Made by a program: the position numbers and the translations under genes | DNA from: Citrus sinensis | Lineage: Eukaryota > Streptophyta > Magnoliopsida > Sapindales > Rutaceae | NCBI RefSeq assembly: GCF_022201045.2 | Contig: NC_068558.1 | Coordinates: forward strand, 39,017,501 to 39,081,500 | DNA: 64,000 nt | Reading direction: 5' to 3' | Notes under the pieces: model-generated | Told to the model about the DNA's origin: nothing | Seen by the model: the letters and a program-made list of their open reading frames with translations, nothing else | The model's database searches: none | Shown here: positions 48,587 to 60,352 of the stretch, in pieces | How positions within the stretch are numbered: position 1 is the stretch's first letter | How the letters are laid out: the number at the start of each line of letters is the position of its first letter

Positions 48587-50153
48587 GGATAATAGACTGC
48601 ACAAGTTAATCGTGCTGCTATTCTTAAGACTTCTTGGAATATTTTGACATCTTCTTCTATTTGGTGTAAGTTCTTAAAAGGTCAGTTCCAACTCTCATCA
48701 TACAATTGGTCTCGCACTTATTCCAAGTCTTCCATTTGGCGAGGTTTGAAGACTATGATTCCTACTTTAGTTGATGGTTGTCATTAGGTTGTGGGAGATG
48801 AGAGAAAGATTAACTTGTGGCATGATAGATGGCTGTCATATTCCATTGTTTCTTTATTGAATATTACTGATTTAAGCATGAACTTTAATTCTTCTTTGAG
48901 TGCCTTGATTTGTGATGGTGCTTGGTGTACTTCAGATCATTTTCAATTTTCCTTCCCTCAGCTGGTTTTAGATATCAATATTACAAAGATGCCCGTTGTT
49001 GATACCGAAGATAAGATGGTGTGGTGCCACTCAGTAGATGGTGATCTTACTTTGGCAGAAGCTTATCATTTTTACTTAGCAACCTTGTAGTTTGCCCTTG
49101 AAACAAATGCTTGTGATCATCTTTTATTCCTCCGAAATACTCTATGTTTGCTTGGAGGTTGTTTCATAATAGAGTTCCAACATATGGTCAGTTGCATTTA
49201 TGTGGGTTATGTGTTGTCTCAGCTTGCCCTTTTTGCTTGCAAACTGATGAAACAATTGCCCATTTATTTTTCCTATGCAGGTTCTCTCAATAGCTTTGTG
49301 GTTGGCTCACTTCTTTATTTAGAATCACATTTCCCATGGATGGAGACCTTGTGAGTCTATGAAAGCAAATTTTGAATGATAGATTCTCTCATCACATAGC
49401 CTCCCTCTAGCATATAACTTGCTTTATCTTGCTTTATTATTTTTTAAAAGCTCGAAACTTATTATGCTTTAAAAATCGTGTGCTTTCCTGGTCTCAACTA
49501 AGGGTTGTCATTTATTCTCACATTATTTTATTAAGCTCTCATTGTCCAGGACATGCATCTACCTAGGTTATAATTTATGATATATTAGGCATAAAGAAGC
49601 CATTGCGGCGTGCTCCGAAGGTATTTTCAGTTTGCTGGCATCTTCCTTTAATTCCTTAGGTTAAAATTAATACGGATGGCCTACCTAAAGGAAATCCGGA
49701 AGAGGCAGCTTGTGGTGCTGTTTCCAGGGGATTTAATAGGGCCTTTAAAGGATGCTTTGCAATGTCTTTAGGTCTCCATTATTCATTTTATGCTGAAATA
49801 TTTGTATTATTATTGCTATTGAAGAAGCAGCTAATAGAGGGCGGCAATATGTTTGGTTAGAGAGCGACTTTACTGCTGCATTGTCTTGTTTTCAAAATCT
49901 TAGATTTGCTCCTCTATGGCGCGTCCGTAATAGATAGATTAATTGTTGTAGCTTGATACTCCCATATTTTTCGAGAAAGAAATTCTGTAGCAGATTGGTA
50001 GCATTATCCACCAATGGCTATTAGGAAAAAGTTATTTGACAATGCTTGGGGTTATCCTAAGTATTGTTTCATAACTTAACCTCTTGTACATGAGAATTTT
50101 GTAACTCTTCTCTTTTTTTATTAATATATTTTCAGATTTATATATAAAAAAAA
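48587..50153 (+). mobile_element. 5'-truncated LINE (non-LTR retrotransposon) with target-site duplication
   Basis: Flanks TTATTTCATTGAGCTT (48571-48586) and TTATTTCATTGAACTT (50154-50169) match at 15 of 16 positions. The right end is A-rich. The plus strand encodes the C-terminal half of a plant LINE ORF2 with many breaks: SSIWRGLKTMIPTLVDGC then VVGDERKINLWHDRWL (about 48733-48835), a zf-RVT-like region to 49090, and a decayed RNase H start (VKINTDGLPKGNPEEAACGA, about 49660-49720) with later stops. The endonuclease and most of the reverse transcriptase are absent, which fits incomplete reverse transcription. Confidence 0.88.
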
Positions 50154-50211
50154 TTATTTCATTGAACTTCTTAAATAAATTAGAGAAACCACAGATTACA
50201 ATAATACATAG

Positions 50212-50562
50212 TTAAGGACTACAACAACGTTTTGAACCTATAACTACAATGCAAGCCCCGGTCCTTAACTTCTTGTCATTCTTACACAATGAAAGACACT
50301 GAGCATCCCCAAAGGTTTTTGAACAACTGTTATAGTAGAATGGATCGGGAGCTTCATTATCTGCAAGTTAACAAAAATAAGTTAATTAATACTAATTTGC
50401 AGTATTTTTTTTCAAATGTATTCGATATACATATTATGACTGAGTTATGTATTATTCAGTGACATTCGTAACTTATATAGTGCAAATTTGAATGACTATG
50501 GTTAATCACCTAAAAAAATTAGAGAACTTACCTGAGCTAACTAAAGAGATGATAAATATCAT
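50212..50562 (-). CDS. Candidate secreted cysteine-rich peptide (59 aa, defensin-like layout)
   Basis: Two minus-strand exons, 50532-50562 and 50212-50360, join through a clean GT-AG intron (CTCAG|GTAAG ... TTGCAG|AT). The first encodes a short hydrophobic leader, MIFIISLVSS. The second encodes an acidic start (DNEAPDPF) and a compact domain with six Cys in the spacing C-x8-C-x3-C-x10-C-x8-C-C, ending KRCCSP-stop. Leader exon, one intron and a small Cys-rich second exon is the usual structure of plant defensin-like genes, though the terminal CC is not the classical CxC. A TATA box lies about 90 bp upstream. The frame stays open 14 codons above the ATG, then meets a stop, and those codons extend the hydrophobic leader without a Met. 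The original start may therefore be lost, and the gene could be decaying. Confidence 0.5.
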
Positions 50563-50649
50563 CACAATAAGAAATTTACCGAATCCTATTTCTTTAAACA
50601 AAGCTCAAATAATTCTTGGATCTTGATGAATTGATGATCTCAAAAGAGC

Positions 50650-50655
50650 TTTATA
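50650..50655 (-). promoter_or_regulatory. TATA box of the cysteine-rich peptide candidate
   Basis: The minus strand reads CATTTTATAAAGC here, about 90 bp before ATG 50562. The distance suits a transcription start near 50620 and a 50-60-base leader. Confidence 0.4.
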
Positions 50656-51015
50656 AAATGGCCTAGAAAAGCTAGGGTTTCATCTCAAAATTTGTAAGCC
50701 AAATTTTCAAAACTCTAATGCTCCAAAAATGTGCCTTAGAGACAAGTATTTACCAATCTGATACAACTTTACAATTTTCTGGTCCTATAGAATTAATGTC
50801 TAGGTAAAATGACACGAATGATGTTACTCAACAATTGTTTCCCAATTTAAATCTTGTAAGATTTGTATGGGGTATTCACAGACATTGACAAAGTGGATTC
50901 GCTGTACATAGGAAAAACATACAATAGTACATGTAATGTGCAATTAATATTGTGGGATTATATCAATAAAAAGCACGGCTTTGTGCTAAATTTAGACTTT
51001 TCAGTTACCAGCTAG

Positions 51016-52332
51016 TAGGGGTGTTCAGAATCCAATCTGATCCGTTCAATCCGATCCGTATAAATCCGATCCGTGGATTGGTGGATTGGATATGGATTGA
51101 AAATTTAAAAATCCGCAGTCGATGGATTGGATATGGATTTACTTCTGTAAATCCGTAAAAATCCATGAATCCGCAAAATATATATATATAATTAAAAAAT
51201 TATTATAAATTTAATTAAAAAAATTATAAATGTGACATTACATAGTTACATAAGCACTATAACATATCTTAGCCATTACCCAATAATAATATAAAATGAA
51301 AAATAATTAAATAATCAAATATACAAATATAACTTGTAAAAATTATAAAACAAAATAAAAGCAAAGTCACACGCACTAGTAAAAGTAAAGTAACATAACG
51401 CTAAGTCACCAACAATTTGCAAAGTCACCCAAAAGCAAAGTAACATGACGCCAAGTCACCAACAATTTGCAAACAAAAACTCTAAGCTTCCCCGCCGTCA
51501 CACACACTAGCAACACTCAATACTGGTTGGATACACTCTCAACACGAATTTAAAGGACATCGGCCGCGCAATTCTGGCGAGAGCAAGCCATCTTCTTTCC
51601 CAAGTCCATCGAGCCACTTCACATTCACTGGTTCCAGATGAACAATTTCACTATCATAACCTTTAAGATCGCCACCCGTACGGCTTCTCCTAGTTCCCAT
51701 CGTGGACGGCTCCGTAATCACCACTTTTCAATAGGCGCAACAACCCTGGTGAAGGATTAAACTGTGTTTGGTTTCCGAAACTTTGCCATTTCAATTAATT
51801 GTGACTTTATTTGAACAATTAATTTCGGTGTTATATTAACGTATTATTGTAACTTTATTTGAACAATTAAGCTTGGTGTGCTATATTTTGAAACTTTGAA
51901 CGTATTATTGTAGCTTTATTTGAATAATTAGTCTCGATGTGTTATATTTTGAAACTTTAAATGTATTATTTTAGCTTTATTTAAATAATTTATTTATTTA
52001 AATTTTATTCAATTTTAAATTTAATTGGTAGCAAAATTATTTTTATATTAGATTTTTTTTATTTCATTAGTTGGAGAGAACGAAAAAATTTTAATTTGAA
52101 AACTAATGCGCAAAATGGTGGATTGGATATGGATTGAGTCAAATCCGCAGAAGTATGGATTGGATATGGATTGAGTCAAATCTGCATCCAATCCGCAGAT
52201 GTATAGATTGGATTTGGATTGAATTTTATCAATCTGTGAATTTGATTGGATTAAAAAATTATAATCTTTAAAATCATGGATCGGATATGGATTGATGTCC
52301 AATCCGTAAAATCCGATCCGTGAACACCCCTC
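51016..52332. mobile_element. Non-autonomous hAT-like element with ATCCGATCCG subterminal repeats
   Basis: Ends TAGGGGTGTTCA (51016) and TGAACACCCCTC (to 52332) are inverted repeats. Repeated GGATTGGATATGGATT and AATCCGATCCG motifs fill 51030-51175 and 52110-52320, the same architecture as hAT 1 and 2 with a different motif. The interior is AT-rich apart from 51480-51760. That part is open on the minus strand for 61 codons but was not recognised; it could be a captured fragment. No clear target duplication remains. Confidence 0.7.
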
Positions 52333-53508
52333 TTTGGTAATCCAATTAATAAAATTTAAAATGCGCAAAATAAGAATGAATTGACATTGAAGTAATAGCG
52401 TTCATGATTTAACCTTACTAGTCTCATAAATTTATGTTACGAAGAAATTAAAATAAACCAATAATTTCCTTAAATATTTAAAAGTGCTTGGTTTAAAGAT
52501 TACACTGGAAATCAAGCAATCATTTTCTTTTTGATAAGAATGATATATATTAAGATTGCCAGCGTGAAAAGCACATATATATGGGAATAATTATTTTCAT
52601 AATGTGATGTATTTATGACAAGAATCAATAACATTTAGTAATGTAAATATGGCAAGGATCAAGATGACTATATGATTCGGATATTGAAAAAATCAAAACG
52701 CTTATGTGCATTTGGAAGATGAATCCCTCATTTATATCTTAGGTTACAAAGTATTTTGTATAAATAAGCCTTTAAGCTATCGAAAAATAATAAGAGTGAC
52801 ATTTATTTGTTTCTCACAAAATTTTCACGTTTATACATCCAATTATCAACAACCTGACTAAAAATAAAAATTAAAAATATATGACGTATTATAGGTACTG
52901 TAAAATGACCCATCGCAGCCCGGTGACACATGTCTATTTACACATTTTAACCCTCGAGAAATATGAAACGTGAAAATAGAGGTGCATTTATTTTGTTGGC
53001 CCAAAATTATTCTCTACTTGTGCACGAACCACAGGTGGCAGATGAGTACACGTATCAACTGAGATTGGTTAACACTTAACAACACAGTAATGAGTGGTGC
53101 TGGCAGTGACTACGTGACAAACCATGTAACGAGGTGAGAATATTTACACTGAGATCCATATTGTTTTAGACTTTTGCATATAACTCATAAGGTTTGAGAA
53201 TTCCATATCTAAAAATCCATTTTGTTTTAAAAATTGCCTATGTTTCTTAATAGAAATCTGGAAATATATATTCTTGAATCTGAAATTTAATTAAGTGCAA
53301 GATATAAATAGAAGTCATAAGATACTATTATAATCGTATTTTAATTAATATGCACATGCAATTGTTTGTATATTTGATTCTTGTAAGCAAAATCATATTT
53401 GTGATCATAAATTGTGTTTAATCATAATGTTCTCACGTGAAACCATGAAAAACAATTGTCATTTGAATTCTTAATTATTCGCTCTCTTCATTTTTAGGTA
53501 CATGTAGG
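52333..53508. other. Intergenic AT-rich stretch
   Basis: No gene was recognised. A TATA-like TGTATAAATAAGCC at about 52758 is isolated, without a supported transcript or LTR ends. Confidence 0.5.
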
Positions 53509-54054
53509 CAGGGACGGATGCAACATGTGACAAGTGGGGGCTTGAGCCCCCACTGGCCAATAAAAATTCTAAAGAAAAAAGAAAAAAATATTTTAGTTTT
53601 CTAATTAATCCCCATTAAATTTATTAAAATAGTCACTATAAATTATAAACCCCATTAAAATTTAAACTTTAACTTTCAAGAATTATAAAAACTTATATTT
53701 TAATTAAAAATAATGATAGCCCACCACCTAAAATATTTTCTATTCTAAAAAATATGATTAATTCTTCCAGTTTCTATAATAATAGTAGAGTGAACATTTT
53801 CAGTAATGAAACTTATGAAGAATCATCTTTGAAATCGGATGGGATAAATGATAGTTTGGTTGTTTATATAAGAAACAATAAATTTAATAATATTGATAAT
53901 GAGTTTATTGCATAACATTTTAAAAATATGAAAATACGCAGAGAATAATTATAAATGTATTAGCAAATTTTTATATATTCAAAATTTTAGTTTTTTATAT
54001 TTTACTATTATCTAATTTAGTCCCCGGTAAATTATTTTTCTAGATCCGCCACTG
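53509..54054 (+). mobile_element. Decayed hAT (Tip100-like) element with transposase remnant
   Basis: Ends CAGGGACGGATG and GATCCGCCACTG are inverted repeats of the CAGTGGCGGA type. Flanks CATGTAGG and TATGTAGA agree at 6 of 8 positions. At about 53790-53930 a broken reading in two frames resembles the hAT dimerisation region (TFSVMKLMKN then INDSLVVYIRNN). It lies 0.66 kb upstream of the 4CL start codon. Confidence 0.65.
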
Positions 54055-54295
54055 TATGTAGACCTATTGTCTTATTGTTATGCAATAATATTTCTCATTA
54101 TACCGCTAATAATTTTTTAAAATAGAAGATCAATTTGTCGTAAAATGTTAATTCTAATAAGATTGATCAAGATCTTAACACAAACCGCTATAAAAATGAA
54201 TCTATTAATGAGAATTACATTTTTTTTCCACTTATGCGACCAGCCAATATAACATGTTACCACATAACAAAATTATTTTAATTAAAATCAACGTA

Positions 54296-54572
54296 ACCAA
54301 CCATAATACCTGGTGATAATCCAATATTGATGTCCCCATATAGAATTTCATCATTCGACAGGGACTCGATTGCAAGGAATGGAAAAGACAAAAATAACAG
54401 TGCTGGGTTATGGGTATGGTAGGTGCAGTTAAGAGCTGTGATTTGACGAAGAAATGAGTACAGAGGGAATTGAATGGTGAGATGGGCATATGCTCTTCTT
54501 GCTAACGTCCACCTTCAAATTACAAATTTAAAATCACCCCAAACTTCTTCACATCCATTTATTCTACCTACC
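54296..54572. promoter_or_regulatory. Three AC (MYB-binding) elements upstream of 4CL
   Basis: ACCAACC at 54296-54302, ACCTACC on the minus strand at 54418-54424 and ACCTACC at 54566-54572 match AC-II and AC-I consensus elements. R2R3-MYB factors bind these in promoters of phenylpropanoid genes such as PAL and 4CL. They lie 150-420 bp before the start codon. The motif match is seen directly; activity is inferred. Confidence 0.6.
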
Positions 54573-54717
54573 ACCCTTTCCCCCACTCTCCTTAAATGTT
54601 CTTCTTTTTTGTGCAGTCTTTTGCTTCGTGTGTCGCTTAACTTAATTTTCCCTAAACAATAGCCAGCTCCTCCTACTCATCTAAAAAAATTTCGACAAAA
54701 CAAAAAAGGAACTGACG

Positions 54718-57700
54718 ATGATATCAATAGCCACTAAAAAACCAGAGCTGTCTCTTGATATCTCTTCAGCAGCACCACCAGCGCCGTCCAATGAAAAGAT
54801 AGCCACCCATATTTTCAAATCAAAGCTTCCCGATATACCCATCTCCAATCATCTCCCTCTCCATACATATTGTTTCCAGGATCGTTTATCTGACGATCCA
54901 TGCTTAATCGTTGGCTCAACTGGCAAAACTTACTCTTATGCCGAAACGCACCTCATCTGTCGAAAAACCGCAGCCGGTTTGTCGAATCTCGGCATCAAAA
55001 AGGGCGACGTGATCATGATCCTCCTCCAGAACTGCGCCGAATTCGTCTTCTCGTTCATGGGAGCTTCCATGATCGGTGCAGTCACGACGACGGCCAATCC
55101 CTTCTACACTTCAGCTGAAATCTTGAAACAGTTCAGAACCTCTGGTGCCAAATTGATTATCACAATGTCTCAGTACGTCGACAGGTTGCCGAAGACGGAC
55201 AAAGATTTCACAGTGATCACGATCGATGCCCCTCCGGAGAATTGCCTGCATTTCACAGTGTTATCGGAAGCAGATGAGGATCAAATCCCAGAAGTTGCCA
55301 TCAAGCCCGACGATCCTGTGGCGTTGCCCTTCTCTTCGGGCACCACGGGATTGCCTAAAGGAGTGGTGCTGACGCACAAGAGCTTGATCACCAGCGTGGC
55401 GCAGCAAGTGGATGGAGAGAACCCGAATCTTTACTTGACAAACGGAGACGTTGTGCTGTGCGTTTTACCTTTGTTTCACATTTATTCGTTGAACAGCGTG
55501 CTTCTGTGCTCGTTGAGAGCTGGGGCTGGGGTTCTGTTGATGCAGAAGTTTGAGATAGGGGCGCTGCTGGAGCTGATACAGCGGCACAGGGTGTCGGTGG
55601 CGGCTGTGGTGCCGCCCTTGGTGCTGGCGCTGGCCAAGAACCCGATGGTGGCGGATTATGACCTGAGCTCGGTCAGGGTGGTGCTTTCCGGGGCGGCGCC
55701 GCTGGGGAAGGAGCTTGAAGATGCTCTCCGAAGTAGAGTCCCTCAAGCAATCTTGGGTCAGGTAATTAGCATTTCTTAACCAAATAAGTTACATGCAATT
55801 GATTGCTGTTATAACTGAATAACCGTTTTTAGGTTGCGTTTAGGTTACCTTTATTAGTTAAAAAACAATCCTATTTTGTCAAAGGAATGTGTTTAGATAC
55901 ATATACGACATACTAATATTTTGAACTCATAATCACACGTATTCGTATTTTTTAAAATACTTATAATGATGTGGAAACATTTTATATCATTGTAAATTAT
56001 TAGAAAATTATTTTTACGACAATATAAAAATATTTGAATACATGGCAGTCAAACTACAATTTGAGCTTTGCTATTATTTTCCGAAAATGTTTCTGAGTTC
56101 TTTGAACGAAGAAAGGTCCTTTGGATTGGGTTGGATTTTTTGCCGTATTATTTGCTGCGGCCGCAGGGTAATGTTGTCGCATTGGGTAAAAATAATTGGC
56201 ATTTCACATGCGGCTATTTATGATGTGGGCCGAGCGATGGCCTTAGTCTTATTTTCGGTTGGTGGGTGACTGGGTGTTTCTGCTGTCTATCCAACTTCGG
56301 CGGGTTGGTTGTTGTATCCAATTAATAAGCTCTACTTATTTATTTATTTTTATAAAAATTCAGTTTTTGTTTTAAATATCCAATGGATTCATTCGTCACA
56401 GATTGTGGCCATTGCCAAATATGCAAGAAGAAAATTGACGTAGTTGTTATCTAGTATTATAACTAAATTTGACACGACTCAATTATCCGATAAAAACATA
56501 ATAAAAATAAATAAGTAAAGATTATCAAATTTAACATTTTTATTAAATGGATTGTGTCAAAGTTGACATAATTTTTTTTTATGTGCTAAGGTTTTTGACC
56601 TGTATTTGATCAATGACACGATTATATGTTTTATTCTAAATTAATTTGTATGGAGATCTTGTCATCAAAACTAAAAAATTTGACATAATTCTTTCTTTTT
56701 ATTTTTTTTATTAGACATGATGTAAATATGCACATAATTTCATTTATAAAATTTTATTTAAATTTAATATCTCAATAGTATAAATGGGAAAAATCTCGGT
56801 AGATATGTATATGTTATAATATTGGTGTGTATATATATCGATAAATTTTGTATTTATTAAATATATAGATATTACGTGGATTATCATGTAATTTTTTTAA
56901 TTTATGTGTTAGGTTAGGATTTGAATACTTTGATATGATTATTAAATAAATTATATTTGACACGACACGAAATTGATTCAGTGACCTGTTTTGCCAACTT
57001 TATCTAGTACTGTGTAAATCCTAGATCGAATTTGGTTTTAAACTCCAGAAGCATTAGTGTATGCAAATGTTTCATTTTAAATTCTTTATTTAATCTAATG
57101 GCAAATAAATTTTTCTGTCATTCGTATTATCGAGTTTGAACAAATGTTTTTCCGTTAGTTCAAGCATACGCTGTTAAGCCGTGCGGTTTACTAACATTAA
57201 AATTGGCTCTATTTAACCATAAGACTTAGTAGCATATCCACGTGAAAAAAAAAAAAAAAAAAGCCCACGCTAAAGAAAAATTACATATAAACACTGTATC
57301 AAATCATTGTCTAATTATATTAATTTGTAAATGACTGAAAACACAGGGATATGGAATGACAGAGGCAGGGCCAGTGCTATCAATGTGCCTAGGATTTGCA
57401 AAGCAGCCATTTCCTACAAAGTCAGGATCATGTGGCACCGTTGTTAGAAATGCTGAGCTCAAAGTTATTGACCCTGAAACTGGTGCCTCCCTTCCCCACA
57501 ATCAACCTGGCGAAATTTGCATCCGCGGCCCTCAAATTATGAAAGGTATGCTCCTCTCTTTTGCCATGATTATAACATGCTCATATCTTCTTTCCTTATT
57601 TCTATGCTTTTGAATTTTTTTTGCCTTTTCCCTTCGTAGTTCTTATTGATTGAACTAGTTACATGATGAGCAGTGCAATGCGTCCGGGATTATATATCAA

Positions 57701-59483
57701 TGGTAATTTATTCCTAACAGTCTTGCTACTACTCGTGGTCAAAAACAGTGGCGCACAGTGGCGGAACTTGAATTTTGGTCTGATGGAGAAATTACAAAAT
57801 TGAATAGGCTAACAATGGGGTCTTCATTAGGATGGGCAAGCAAAGCCCAGGTCGAACCGGGTCGATGGGCTTTTGACTTAGCCCTCTGCATGAGGGCACG
57901 GATACGAACTTAAGAAAAGAAAAAAAGTCTGGGTCAGGTTCGACCCTCTATTTTTTTCAAAAAATAAGTTTATAAATTAAAATAAAAATAATTAAAAATT
58001 AAATTTTTAATTCATAAATCAATAATTATTCAAAAATTTTAAATTATATTTTAAATTATTTATTAAGTGTTATTTAATTAAGAGGATGTTTAAACTAGAA
58101 AATTCATCATTAAAAAAATTAAATCTCTAAATTTTTATTTGTTTTATTTGTTTTATTTATTATTTATTTTAAAATATATATTTTCTTTAATTCATTATTA
58201 ATTATAAACTTATGGATTATTATTTCATTTTAAATTTACAACAATTAAAAAAATTAAAAATAATCGAAAGCCTAGGCCCAAGCTTCGATTTTGCCATCCT
58301 TATTCTTCATAAAGAGAAACCATGAACTTGAGAAATTTATGAAAATTATGAAGCCCAAACATAAAATGTACCATAAAATGATAAAATTTCTTCTCTATCC
58401 TCTTTAATTTCTGGAATTTCAATTCTTTATTTGTGTGAAGCAATTTTATTCTAAATCTTTACATAGTTCCATCCTGATAGCGCGAATATATTAATAGCTA
58501 GTGCCATTACTTTTTCATTGTTTGATATTTGTAACTTTAATATAATGTAACACACATCTTCATATCTTGTAAATTATAGGTTACTTGAATGATCCTGAGG
58601 CAACTGCGGCAACTATAGACGTTGAGGGTTGGCTTCATACTGGTGACATAGGCTTTGTTGATGATGATGATGAGGTTTTCATAGTCGATAGGGTCAAGGA
58701 AATCATCAAATTCAAAGGATTCCAGGCATATTCTCTTAACCTTTTGTTAAATCTTTAAACTAAAATTATTCGGAAACTAAGATGAAACCTGAAAGGAATA
58801 CTCAAATTATATATTTTATAGGATTAAGATCCTCTCCTGAGAAAAAAATTCATGTATTGATTTGTAGTTAATAAATTTAAAATGTAAAGAAGTCGTATTT
58901 TATCCATATACTATTACTACGTGACACATGACATAATGTTGTTAAAAGCTCAAAAGTGTACGGATCAGGAGAAGATCCTAATCTTACTTTATGAGATACT
59001 TATCACGTTACATATCATAATGTAAGCACTTAACCGTATAATTTTTTTGGATGTCATGCACACAGGTGCCGCCGGCGGAGATTGAAGCCCTCCTTTTAAG
59101 CCACCCATCAATTGCAGATGCAGCTGTGGTTCCGTAAGTGAAATTAAACTCAGCATTTTAGTTTGTCAGAATTTTAGATTGCTCGCATTTATAATTAATG
59201 AGGCCTAAAATTTTCAGAAGAGATTCTAACTTAGACGTGCTGCTAATTAAAATTTAGGCAAAAAGATGAAGTTGCAGGAGAAGTTCCAGTTGCATTTGTA
59301 GTTCGATCAAATGGGTTTGAACTTACCGAGGAAGCCATTAAAGAATACATAGCAAAACAGGTAGTGTTTTACAAGAGACTGCACAAGATTTATTTTGTTC
59401 ATGCGATTCCAAAATCTCCTTCCGGTAAGATTTTGAGGAAAGATCTCAGAGCCAAGCTGGCCTCTTCAATGCCCTTGAATTAA
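54718..59483 (+). CDS. 4CL: 4-coumarate:CoA ligase
   Basis: It activates 4-coumarate, caffeate and related hydroxycinnamates to CoA thioesters through an adenylate, the branch-point reaction to lignin, flavonoids and soluble phenolics; it acts in the cytosol. Exons: 54718-55761, 57347-57545, 58580-58725, 59066-59133, 59258-59483, 560 aa in total. Box I ([14 protein letters not shown]) lies near residues 203-216, [19 protein letters not shown] opens exon 2, box II is GEICIRG, then [23 protein letters not shown] and the C-terminal catalytic [14 protein letters not shown]. Length and all core motifs are complete. The N-terminus has a Ser/Ala/Pro-rich extension of about 25 residues. The third intron uses a GC donor (CAG|GCATAT). 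Exon 1 is clearly GC-richer than its surroundings. Intron 2 contains a hAT-type MITE. AC elements lie upstream. Confidence 0.95.
57638..57715. repeat. Dispersed repeat shared with the region upstream of the OMT-like gene
   Basis: About 75 bp here (GTTCTTATTGATTGAACTAG ... TGGTAATTTAT) recur at 61620-61694 with scattered changes, including the GCAATGYGTCC block. The copy here lies in 4CL intron 2; the other is about 220 bp upstream of the OMT-like start. No termini were identified. Confidence 0.8.
57828..58302. mobile_element. hAT-type MITE in 4CL intron 2
   Basis: Ends TAGGATGGGCAA and TTGCCATCCTTA form an inverted repeat. Eight-base flanks GTCTTCAT (57820-57827) and TTCTTCAT (58303-58310) match at 7 of 8. 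GGTCGAACC/GGTTCGACC motifs lie inside the left end, and the interior is AT-rich. No coding sequence is present. Confidence 0.85.
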
Positions 59484-59920
59484 TTCTTCTTATTTATTAC
59501 GTTAGTTTTTGTTCGCCTTTGAGTTGTTGGCATTCAAGAACTTCAAATGGTGTGACAAAAAAAATTATCATGTTTGCTTGTAATATGTAATTTTGATGAG
59601 TAGTTTTCCAAAATTTTATTGTAATAAATTTTTGTAAAATTAATAAATTCTTATTCTTTGAACTTTTGCCATTAAATTCACAAATTACAATATTATTTGT
59701 CTATTCATCTAATTAAAAAAAATGGTGATTTTTAATTATACGAATGAGAGAAAAAAAAAGAAGAGAAATTAATGAAGAAAGGAATGAGAAGTAGTAAATT
59801 AAAAGAAAAGGTTAGGTGTGCACTTGAACAAGTTATGCTCATATGGGCTGTCGTATAATACTTTTATTTTTTTGGGATGTAAAAATCGTATACTTGAATT
59901 TGGATTAGTGCTGATTTGAG

Positions 59921-60078
59921 AAATGTGATGATTATGTAAGTGGATTACTAAGGGACGCCTTCTTATAGGTTCAGCTGAAATAATCTGTGCACGTGTTTAG
60001 AAATGTGATGATTATGTAAGTGGATTACTAAGGGACGCCTTCTTATAGGTTCAGCTGAAATAATCTGTGCACGTGTTT
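59921..60078. repeat. 80-bp tandem duplication downstream of 4CL
   Basis: Two consecutive 80-bp copies start AAATGTGATGATTATG at 59921 and 60001 and are identical up to the last one or two bases. Each includes a GCACGTGTTT G-box-like motif. Confidence 0.95.
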
Positions 60079-60302
60079 TGTTTAGATACGTGTTGAAAAT
60101 TATTCTAGGATGCAGCTATGGAGTCCCATTCCACCAGATATTCCGACCTGTAATATTAACATGGATGAAAATTATTTTAAAAGATTGTAGCTAATTTTAT
60201 CTTTCGCCAGCTGGAATTCGTAAAATAGATAAATAGATAGAAGGGAAAAATAGTATAACCAAATCCGCTCACTGCCTCACTCTGGTGAAATTGAGTAAAA
60301 TC

Positions 60303-60352
60303 CTCTCTCTCTCTCTCTCTCTCTCTCTTTATATATATATATATATATATAA
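60303..60352. repeat. (CT)n(TA)n microsatellite
   Basis: A CT run of about 26 bases is followed directly by a TA run of about 22 bases. Confidence 0.95.

Noticed and set aside
55465..55746. 93-codon minus-strand reading inside 4CL exon 1
   Set aside because: It is a shadow of the GC-rich 4CL coding sequence, with no independent signal.
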